Of a stretch of DNA of 64,000 bases, positions 34,044 through 41,026 are shown piece after piece. The stretch comes from Terricaulis silvestris. Its GTDB lineage: Bacteria > Pseudomonadota > Alphaproteobacteria > Caulobacterales > Aquidulcibacteraceae. The stretch is taken from contig NZ_CP047045.1 of the NCBI RefSeq assembly GCF_009792355.1, forward strand, positions 558,001 through 622,000. Reading direction: 5' to 3'. Position 1 is the first letter of the stretch, and each line of letters starts with the position of its first letter. A program made the translations under genes and the position numbers. The notes beneath the pieces are model-generated. The model made no database searches and was not told the DNA's origin. It worked only from the letters and a program-made list of their open reading frames with translations.

Positions 34044-34247
34044 ATGGACGTGCGCCGTCGCCTGGCACGAAATCTGGTTCGCTTGCGGCACGATCGTGGC
34101 CTCTCGCAAGAGGAGCTGGCTGCCGAAAGCGAGCTTCATCGCACTTACATATCCGGGCTCGAAACTGGCGGACGCAACCCCACCGTCCTTGTGCTGGAGC
34201 GACTGGCCAAAGCGCTCAAGACGACGCCGAGCAAGCTGTTGGAATAG
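34044..34247 (+). CDS. XRE-family regulator, C-protein-like
   Basis: 67-residue single HTH: VRRRLARNLVRLRHDRGLSQ, EELAAESELHRTYISGLETG, GRNPTVLVLERLAKALKTTP, ending SKLLE. Such small all-helical XRE proteins include the controllers of restriction-modification operons. A C-box-like tandem site lies just upstream, so autoregulation is likely. It faces away from the GIY-YIG nuclease across 153 bp. A truncated relative lies at 36580-36750 (same TYISG, RNPT and ERLAKALKTT blocks). Confidence 0.9.
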   Translation: MDVRRRLARNLVRLRHDRGLSQEELAAESELHRTYISGLETGGRNPTVLVLERLAKALKTTPSKLLE

Positions 34248-34467
34248 ACGACGGGAGCATCGCGCGCGCTTGGCTCGGCCTCGCGCTTGAATTCAGCAGC
34301 TTCCAGTGGTCAGGAGTTTGGTCGCTGCCGAAATTTTCCAATAAGAGCGATGCATGAGTAAGTGGAAACAGCATTTTGGGAATTGGCAATCGGGGCAGGG
34401 CGTGGCCCGGAGCGGACTTTCAGGTGCGGTTCGAGATTAGCGCGAAAGCGTCGTCATCGACGTTTTC

Positions 34468-34737
34468 TTAAGGAGCCATTTCGCGTCCGGCGGGTGACGC
34501 CACCACCGACATCGGCGCGTCGAACTCATAGACCAATCCTGCTGCGTCGAATGCGATCTTTGGCTTGGCCTCAAAGTCCTTGGCGACGGCTTTTTCCAAT
34601 ACGGTTCGTCCAAACCCGACCCGATCCTGTGAGACGAGCGGTGGTCCATTGCGTTCTTGCCAGCGAAACACAAATCGCGCCGCGCTACCGACCCCGTCCA
34701 CGTGCCATTGGACGGAGACGCCGAGACAGAAAGCGCG
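34468..34737 (-). pseudogene. C-terminal fragment of an HWE/HisKA_2 histidine kinase
   Basis: The minus-strand frame reads RFVFRWQERNGPPLVSQDR and VGFGRTVLEKAVAKDFEAK, then IAFDAAGLVYEFDAPM: the end of the ATPase domain of HWE kinases (WxExGGPPV, RRGFGxxLIE). Upstream, ALSVSAS and SVQWHV can be read in two different frames, so the fragment is frameshifted and lacks the H-box and sensor. The rest of the 34248-34773 gap shows nothing else. Confidence 0.6.
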
Positions 34738-34773
34738 CCTGCGAGAGTTCCAGCAGGCGTAAGCGGCTAGGTC

Positions 34774-36264
34774 TCAGCGGCGGTCGGACGCTGAGCCTAC
34801 TATCGCGTCGCCGGTGCGCAGGGCGAGTGCGATGATTGTAAGACCGGTGTTTAGCGCGCCAGCCGAAGGTAGGACCGATGCATCGGCGACGTACAATCCT
34901 TGGACGCCGTGGACAGCGCCAGCCGGATCGACGACGGAGGTCCTCTCGTCGCGCCCCATCACAGCGCCGCCGGTCTCATGCCAGAACGCCACGGATCCCG
35001 GCGCGCGGATCACCGGATAACCCGCTCTCTGAAATGCCTGCTCGGTGAGTGTGCGGAGTTTCGCGTAAGTTTTTGCCTGGTGGCGCGGCGTGGTGTAGGC
35101 GGCGATCCTATCGCCGTCGAACGCCCAGCCCGTGCCTTCGTCCGGCGTGGCCTCAGTCATGTGGACGACGGTTAGGCTGTGCTCTGCGATTGCCTTGACG
35201 ATCGGCTGCTTCAGCTTGTGTGTCATCCGCCACATCGGCACTTGGCCTGAGACCTGCGCGACACCCAGAGGGTAGGGCCAGCCTGGCGCGCCTTCGTACC
35301 AGAGGTTGATAGCGAACGTCTTGGTATGGCGGGGGCCGAGGCGCTTCAGACTGATCAGGGGAAATAGCGTGCCTGCCGAATGCCCTCCCACCCGCAAACC
35401 GAGCTGACGGGTATTGTTGCCAATCCCTTCGCGATGCTGGTCAGTCCGCGAGCGCCGCAGCAGGAGCGCCGAATTCGGCGTTCCGGCCGCCACAATGACT
35501 GCGTCGGCCAGCACCCGATGCTGCTGTCCATTGCGTGTCAGCAGAACACCCTCAGCGCGTTTGCCGTCGGAGGTCAGCAGAATGCGCTGGCATTCGGTCA
35601 AGGTCATCAGCTCGACGAGGCCGGTTGCCATCGCTGGTCGCAAGGCGGCGGTCTCGGCATCCATTTTTGCATCGCGCCGGCAGATGTGCGCATCGCATGC
35701 AGCGCACATCACGCAAGCTCCATTTGGGCCCAGATCGAGGCCGCGGGGAATCGGGGCGGAAGAAATGCCCTTGGCGCTTAGGTTTGCGATTACCTTTGCA
35801 ACAGCCGGATCATGCGAAAGCGGCGGATGCGGATAAGGCGCAGCGCGGCGCGGCTCGCTGGGGTCGCCATCGGAGGATCCATGCACACGATAGAGCGCCT
35901 CGCCCTCGGCATAGTAGGGTTCGAGGACGTCATAGCCGAACGGCCACGCTGGCGAGACGCCGTTCTCGAGTTGCCTTTCGTGAAAGTCGCTTTCTCGATT
36001 CCGATAGAGGGCCGCTCCGTAAAATTTTGTTCGGCCGCCGACATATGAAATGTCGTCTGCAGGGGCGAGCAGATCATAGAGATAGTCGTTGTCGTGCGTG
36101 CCTGGCTTTGGGCGAAACCAGTCGCCGCGTTCGACTACCAGCACCCGCCGTCCCGCCCGTGCGAGGCGCAAGGCCAGGGTCGATCCACCAAGGCCGCTGC
36201 CCACGATCACCGCATCGTAAGAGCTTGCGGGCTTTTCGACACTGGTCCCGACATGCATGCCCAC
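34774..36264 (-). CDS. GMC-family oxidoreductase with a four-cysteine cluster
   Basis: 496 residues, FAD-dependent. DAVIVGSGLGGSTLALRLAR (17-36) binds ADP, VIVAAGTPNSALLLRRS is the second GMC motif, FWHETGGAVMGRD provides the catalytic His and VADASVLPSAGALNTGLTII the C-terminal signature. Residues 184-195 (GACVMCAACDAHIC) carry four cysteines at 184, 187, 190 and 195, as in the cholesterol-oxidase-like and fatty-alcohol-oxidase-like GMC branches. No close functional partner is adjacent: its neighbours are a kinase fragment and a truncated XRE gene, so it may be cargo in a rearranged segment. Confidence 0.9.
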   Translation of the reverse strand: MGMHVGTSVEKPASSYDAVIVGSGLGGSTLALRLARAGRRVLVVERGDWFRPKPGTHDNDYLYDLLAPADDISYVGGRTKFYGAALYRNRESDFHERQLENGVSPAWPFGYDVLEPYYAEGEALYRVHGSSDGDPSEPRRAAPYPHPPLSHDPAVAKVIANLSAKGISSAPIPRGLDLGPNGACVMCAACDAHICRRDAKMDAETAALRPAMATGLVELMTLTECQRILLTSDGKRAEGVLLTRNGQQHRVLADAVIVAAGTPNSALLLRRSRTDQHREGIGNNTRQLGLRVGGHSAGTLFPLISLKRLGPRHTKTFAINLWYEGAPGWPYPLGVAQVSGQVPMWRMTHKLKQPIVKAIAEHSLTVVHMTEATPDEGTGWAFDGDRIAAYTTPRHQAKTYAKLRTLTEQAFQRAGYPVIRAPGSVAFWHETGGAVMGRDERTSVVDPAGAVHGVQGLYVADASVLPSAGALNTGLTIIALALRTGDAIVGSASDRR

Positions 36265-36579
36265 CAGCTACCCCCCACCCACGGCGCGACGAAGCCCACG
36301 GCGGACCATTGCGCATACAGTTGCGCAATGGTCCGCCGGAAAGTGGGCGCGGGTTTTAGAGCTCATGTATAGCGACGATTTCTGAAGACCGAGAGTATCC
36401 CCAACGCTAGGCCAAATCCGCGCGCGATGTGTGTCGCGGAATCAATGAGCGCTGGACTTCTAGGCAGCACAGCGGCCGGAATGATAAAAACGCCATAAGC
36501 CCGATGAATTGCGGCCTTGGCCGTAACGATCTGGGTATCTCGGCTTCTGGCGAGAAGACCACATCTTTCGGACGCGTAA
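36265..36579. other. 315-bp stretch without a supported gene
   Basis: It contains AATGGTCCGC repeated inversely near 36304 and 36326 (GCGGACCATT then AATGGTCCGC), which flank TGCGCATACAGTTGCGC, a possible stem. One minus-strand frame looks hydrophobic but has no start or family match. Confidence 0.35.
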
Positions 36580-36750
36580 AAAGAACGGCGGGCCGCGCGC
36601 GGCTGGTCGCAAGAGGATTTGGCCGCGGCGTCGGGACTTGATCGGACCTACATTTCCGGCAATGAGCGGAAAGTCCGCAATCCGACGATCGAAATCGTTG
36701 AACGGTTGGCCAAGGCGCTGAAGACGACCGCCAGCGCATTGTTGGAGTAA
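36580..36750 (+). pseudogene. XRE-family regulator, 5'-truncated
   Basis: Immediately after an in-frame TAA the frame reads RGWSQEDLAAASGLDRTYIS then GNERKVRNPTIEIV, ERLAKALKTTASALLE and a stop. This is helices 2-5 of an XRE/C-protein-like HTH, close in pattern to the intact gene at 34044. The first helix and start codon are missing. It ends 19 bp before the terminase fragment. Confidence 0.75.
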
Positions 36751-36769
36751 CGCGCCGGGCGTCTACGCC

Positions 36770-37498
36770 TCAAAACATCCCCACGGTCGTTCCAGATTGC
36801 GCGACGTTGCCGACCTGACGCACACGATAGCGCGTGTCATCGCAGGCATGATCTTCAGCGTTCTTATTTGGCCGATCTAAATCGCTGTCGTCGCGCGCCA
36901 TGGTCGGCACCGTGCGCAGGAAGCCGTCCTTGCAAAGCTCCGTGACGAACAAGCCTGGAAATTCACGCGGGCGGCCATCCTTGTTGGGATGGGCTTGCTT
37001 CATCATCTTGCGCATCATTTCGCACCCGCCCACGACCGAACCGTCGCGCTTGTCGGCGGGGATCCATTGGACGCCAGGGTAGGTGTTATCTCCGATGCGC
37101 ACCGGCCGACTCATGTCTTGGGCGATGGAAACGCCATTCTCAAAGTTGAAGATGGCGCTATCGGCTGGGCCCATGCGCACGACGTCATAAATATTCCAGT
37201 CCAGTTCACGCTCGACGATGCCGCGGGCAATGTCGACCGCGAGCATGCGCTTGCCCTGGTTGGGCTGGCCGGTCCAACCATACCATTCCTGCATGCGGAA
37301 GAGATCGCCCTTCACGGTGGAGCGCCATTTGCCGTTGATCTTCGCATCCGAGCCATCGGACTCGGCCCACCAGGCGACGCTAAAAGGCGCTGACGAACCC
37401 CAGTCGAACGAACGATTGATGCGCCACGATTTCGGCGGCTGAAACGCCGGCACAATGTTGTGGCGCCGATCCCAAACGTCATCGAACAGCCCGCCGGC
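36770..37498 (-). pseudogene. Phage terminase large subunit, 3' fragment
   Basis: About 243 codons of the C-terminal nuclease domain: GLFDDVWDRRHNIVPAFQPP, SWRINRSFDWGSSAPFSVAW (first acidic residue of the RNase-H-like site), GKRMLAVDIARGIVERELDW, IYDVVRMGPADSAIFNFENG and SVVGGCEMMRKMMKQAHPNK. The ATPase half is missing: upstream of about 37500 the frame is antisense to a metallo-beta-lactamase-fold gene. It is the only clear phage gene in the window, a prophage scar. Confidence 0.8.
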
Positions 37499-37501
37499 GA
37501 C

Positions 37502-38086
37502 CACATCCCAATCGCCATCGCGGCGTCGGCGACGGTCGAGGCGATCAAGGCGAGCGTTGACAGCAAGCTTGCCATCTGGGGACTGCAACTCAAGGAGCAT
37601 GGACCGCAAACTCTTGCTGACATCGTGATGCCCGAGTCCTATGACGCAGCGACACTTACGGTCGATGGCGAAGCCATTGAGATTGTGGACGCGAACGGCA
37701 TGCCCAACCGCCGTTACCTGTGGTCGCCGACTTTGCGGGCGGTCTTTGGCGGCGTGCTGATCTTCTCGGGAGTCCACGTTTGGACCGCTGACACAAAGGG
37801 CGCAGAACAACGCGCCGCGTGGCGCTCCAATCTCGACGCGATCGCGGCCCGGGCGCCCGACGTCGTCGTGCCGGGCCACATGGCCACTACTGCGAAGCCC
37901 GACGCCTCCGCAATCGCACACACAAAGGCGTGGCTCGCGGCCTTCGAGCAAGAACTACCGAAAGCAAAAGACGCTGCAGCCCTGATCGATGCAATCAAGG
38001 CGCGCTATCCCGATGCCGATATGGGGATCGCCATCGATATCGGGGCAAAGGTCGCGAAGGGCGAAATGGCCTGGGGTAAACCGTAG
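37502..38086 (+). pseudogene. MBL-fold metallohydrolase, 5'-truncated
   Basis: About 194 codons: ATVEAIKASVDSKLAIWGLQ, MPESYDAATLTVDGEAIEIV, FGGVLIFSGVHVWTADTKGA and DVVVPGHMATTAKPD (C-terminal metal His), ending IGAKVAKGEMAWGKP. The N-terminal half with the HxHxDH zinc motif is absent; the sequence switches to the terminase fragment at about 37500. The family includes SoxH-like and Vmh/quorum-quenching-like MBL proteins. The apparent ATG at 37460 is antisense terminase, so no authentic start remains. Confidence 0.8.
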
Positions 38087-38503
38087 GCGTCAAAACCAGC
38101 TCAACACCGAAACGAACGAAGAAGTCGCACTGGCGAGCCTGCACCGTGAAACTGAACATGCGATGAGGCGGCCCACGGTTGCTTCCGGCGATGTCGCCGG
38201 AGGAGGAAATTGTCGAACGTCTGTTTTGCGACGTATCTGAGCCGACGACTGCTGTTGGGATCAAGCGGCAGGGAAGGCCGCTTCGATCCATTCGTAAGAA
38301 CGGCGGATCGGCCAGGATTGGCTTGAAGCTGACACTGAGTGTATTTGAAGCGCACCGGGAGGGCGCTTCAAGCCGAGCGTTCGTTGAAGACCCTCTGGCG
38401 ATTGTCGCAAGTGCCAGATACCGTCCGCCTTGGCGCGGCTAAATCATGCATCTCACGTTGGGCGATCGCGCGACCACTTCGTTTGGGGACATCGGACGAC
38501 GTT
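38087..38503. promoter_or_regulatory. Leader region of the TIR-TPR gene with competing hairpins
   Basis: 417 bp without a supported gene. At 38320-38374 the 3' arm GCGCTTCAAGCC can pair either with GGCTTGAAGC (38320-38329, 10 bp, using GCTTCAAGCC at 38365-38374) or with TTGAAGCGC (38345-38353, 9 bp, 9-base loop, using GCGCTTCAA at 38363-38371). The two stems exclude each other, an attenuator-like layout about 130 bases before the TIR start. Open frames here have no family match. Confidence 0.45.
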
Positions 38504-40006
38504 ATGGTGGACGTATTCATCTCTTATCGCCGGACGCAGCGGGCCAAGGTGGAGCCGATCAAGCAGAGACTTGAGGCGTTAGGTCTCGAAGTATTCTTCG
38601 ATATTCAGAGCATCGACGGCGGTGCCGACTTTTCCAATACGATCAACGACAACCTCCGCGGCTCAAAGGTTGTCCTCGCTTGCTGGTCCGGGCTCTATTT
38701 TGAGCGTCGTCCTCCACCCGATTGGTGCAAATCCGAGTGCGACTTCGGGCTCAAAGAGGACAAGTTGATTCCAGTAGTCATTGAGCCCTTCGACGTTGCA
38801 GCGCAGCCAGTAGAATTTCACCGAACGCATTACTTCGACCTCAGCGATTGGGCAGGCGAGCAAGAACACGAGGGATGGCGGCGAACGCTGCGAGAACTGT
38901 CGCGCCGTCTTGATCGTGAGCTTCTTCACCAAGTGAAGAATGATCCGCAAGACGCGGCGTTTTTTCTCGATCGAGGCAATGCTCACCTTGAACAAGAGGA
39001 ATACGAAGCGGCCGTTGCAGACTACACTGAAGCCGTCCGGCTCAATCCGGATGATGAATGGGCATCCTATAATCGCGGGCGCGCCCATGCTGGCATGGAG
39101 GACCATGCTCGCGCCATCGAGGATTTCAACGACGCCATACGGATCAATCCTGATGCTGAGTGGACGCTGTACAATCGCGGGCTCTCTCATTTGAGCTTAG
39201 AGAACTATGCTCGCGCCATTGATGACCTCAACGAGTGTGTACGGCTCAACCCAGAAATCGCCGAGGAGGCAGAGACCGCATTAGTGGCGGCTTTTCTCGG
39301 CAGCGGTGATGCCCATCTCGAGCAAAGGGAGTACGAAGCCGCCGTTGCGGACTACACAGAAGCAATTCGGCTCAGTCCGCACGACGAATGGGCGTTCTAC
39401 GATCGCGGGCGTGCCTATGCCGGCTTGGAGGATTTTGCGCGCGCCATAGCGGAATTCAACGAGGCCACTCGGCTCAAACCGGAAATGGCGACATGGGTCG
39501 ACGCGGAGATTGCGACGGCTTTAATTGGTCGCGGCGACGCTTATCGTGAGCAAGAAGAATATGCAGCAGCCGTTGCGGACTACAGCGAGGCCATCCGGCT
39601 CAGTCCCGACGAGGCGTGGGCCTTCATCGGTCGCGGTGACTCTCGTCTTGAGCAAGAGCAGTATGCGTCCGCCATTGCGGACTACACTGAAGCCATCCGG
39701 CTCTGTCCCGACGAGGAGTGGGCCTTCATCGGCCGCGGCGACGCTTATCTTGAGCAAGAAGAATATGCAGCAGCCGTTGCGGACTACAGCGAGGCCATCC
39801 GGCTCAGTCCCGACGAGGCGTGGGCCTTCATCGGTCGCGGCAAGGCTTATCTTGAGCAAGGGGATTACCGTCCCGCCAAATCAGACTTTGAAGCGGCGGC
39901 GCGACACAGTCCGTCAGTGGCGTTGGAGTTTAAGGAGGAGTTCGAGAGGGCCTTCATGGGAGCAGCGGCCCGGATGAGCGTCCCAATGACGAAAAGTTCG
40001 ACGTAG
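38504..40006 (+). CDS. TIR-domain protein with nine TPR repeats
   Basis: 500 residues from ATG 38504, which starts exactly at the TIR fold. TIR (1-130): VDVFISYRRTQ box 1, GLEVFFDIQSIDGG, and PDWCKSECDFGLKED with the likely NADase Glu at residue 78, then LIPVVIEPFDV. Then nine TPR units of 34 residues (AHLEQEEYEAAVADYTEAVR pattern), two with short insertions. TIR-TPR proteins are known or suspected NAD-cleaving immune effectors; the TPR array would sense a partner or invader protein. Soluble, no TM. It is preceded by a hairpin leader and convergent with an unknown membrane protein. Function as antiphage defence is an inference. Confidence 0.9.
   Translation: MVDVFISYRRTQRAKVEPIKQRLEALGLEVFFDIQSIDGGADFSNTINDNLRGSKVVLACWSGLYFERRPPPDWCKSECDFGLKEDKLIPVVIEPFDVAAQPVEFHRTHYFDLSDWAGEQEHEGWRRTLRELSRRLDRELLHQVKNDPQDAAFFLDRGNAHLEQEEYEAAVADYTEAVRLNPDDEWASYNRGRAHAGMEDHARAIEDFNDAIRINPDAEWTLYNRGLSHLSLENYARAIDDLNECVRLNPEIAEEAETALVAAFLGSGDAHLEQREYEAAVADYTEAIRLSPHDEWAFYDRGRAYAGLEDFARAIAEFNEATRLKPEMATWVDAEIATALIGRGDAYREQEEYAAAVADYSEAIRLSPDEAWAFIGRGDSRLEQEQYASAIADYTEAIRLCPDEEWAFIGRGDAYLEQEEYAAAVADYSEAIRLSPDEAWAFIGRGKAYLEQGDYRPAKSDFEAAARHSPSVALEFKEEFERAFMGAAARMSVPMTKSST
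39530..39840 (+). repeat. Recent duplication inside the TPR array
   Basis: A segment of about 107 bp at 39530-39636 recurs at 39734-39840 with essentially one base change (CGTGAG versus CTTGAG). The offset is 204 bp, exactly two TPR units. The unit between them (39637-39733) is more divergent. Confidence 0.85.
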
Positions 40007-40163
40007 ACTTGACGATGTTATGTGTCGGCGAGTTTTCGCCTGTCATCGCAAGCTGGGCCAACGTCCGCTTTCCGGCAGCAGGTTGTCGTTCGGCGCGAAC
40101 GTCGGCTTCTGTGATTGAACGGCTGCCGCGATTTCTCTCGGTGAGGGGCCACTGAACTGGTCA

Positions 40164-40823
40164 TCAGCTTTTGCAGTGCGTCGCGTCGCGTCGCGTCGGC
40201 GTCGAAGCGTGCCACCGTAACAGGCGAACCTCTACCTGAACTGCATTGCCCGGCCGCGGCATGTGCGTGATCACATTGAACGCTCGGTCCTTCATCAACA
40301 ACGACTGCAGCTCGGGCCAGCCGCCAGGTATCCATGGGATCGGCGGCATGGGCGTCGCTTGCGCCTCGATCCGACACCAGACCTCGTCTCGCCCCAACGC
40401 GTCCCATCGGAGAGTAACGTATGAACCCCAATCCCCCTGCGTGACTTTGAAAGGGATGGGCTTGCCGTTGTCTTCCGCCCTCACCGTCGTAGTGAAGATG
40501 ACCTTGTCGTTGAACGTGTAGGTGCGATCGCGCCAATTTCCGTCACGCTTCTCCTCCGTCAGCGCCTTCGTCCACGCGGACACGGCATCCCAAACTGCGA
40601 TTACGGCAACACCGATCAACGGTGCAGCCAGCACCACGGTCCAATCCGCTCCGGTCATATTCGCGCTCACTGCGGCGGTGACGCACGCGATGACAATTCC
40701 CCGAAGGATCAACCTCGGGAAATCTTGCCAGAAAAGCGTCCAAGCGCGCTCACGGCGTGCCCGGAATTTGATCCGCCAAAGTGGTTGCTCAGTGCCGCTT
40801 ACGCCCGCCATGCCAACGCACAT
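40164..40823 (-). CDS. Membrane protein of unknown function
   Basis: 219 residues, no family recognised. Basic N-terminal stretch (IKFRARRERAWTLFWQDF), then two hydrophobic segments, LILRGIVIACVTAAVSAN and VVLAAPLIGVAVIAVW, then a soluble C-terminal part of about 130 residues (TFNDKVIFTTTVRAEDNGKP, WDALGRDEVWCRIEAQ, RAFNVITHMPRPGNAVQVEV) that looks like a beta-rich domain. It ends 157 bp from the end of the convergent TIR-TPR gene. ATG 40823 is used; ATG 40811 is equally possible. The 2-TM plus cytoplasmic-domain layout resembles YcxB-like proteins, but this is only a guess. Confidence 0.65.
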   Translation of the reverse strand: MCVGMAGVSGTEQPLWRIKFRARRERAWTLFWQDFPRLILRGIVIACVTAAVSANMTGADWTVVLAAPLIGVAVIAVWDAVSAWTKALTEEKRDGNWRDRTYTFNDKVIFTTTVRAEDNGKPIPFKVTQGDWGSYVTLRWDALGRDEVWCRIEAQATPMPPIPWIPGGWPELQSLLMKDRAFNVITHMPRPGNAVQVEVRLLRWHASTPTRRDATHCKS

Positions 40824-41026
40824 AGCACAACGCAGCGGCGGAGGTGCGGACGCTCAGGCTTTGCTCTTCAGCGGCTTCCGTACCGGCGGCACGCGACATC
40901 ACGACTCGCGACTATGAGTCGGCGAATTTCGGACGTCGGACGTCCGCTAAGCGGCAGAGTAGGGCGCATGTCCGCTTATGGGATTTAGCTGACACGGCGT
41001 CAGCATGGTTTCTCAAACCTCTCCCA

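Noticed and set aside
36365-36541. Hydrophobic minus-strand frame (IIPAAVLP, GFGLALGILSVF)
   Set aside because: No start codon with ribosome site, no family recognised, and neighbouring frames are equally open.
37460-37501. ATG at 37460 as the start of the MBL-fold gene
   Set aside because: The first 14 codons are the antisense of the terminase fragment and do not resemble an MBL N-terminus.
38179-38442. 87-codon plus-strand frame starting MLPAMSPEEEIVERL before the TIR gene
   Set aside because: No family match or ribosome site, and it runs across the hairpin segments; more likely a chance frame in a leader.
39530-39860. Regular repeats that might suggest a CRISPR or satellite array
   Set aside because: The period is 102 bp, in frame, and encodes TPR helices; no spacers or cas genes exist in the window.
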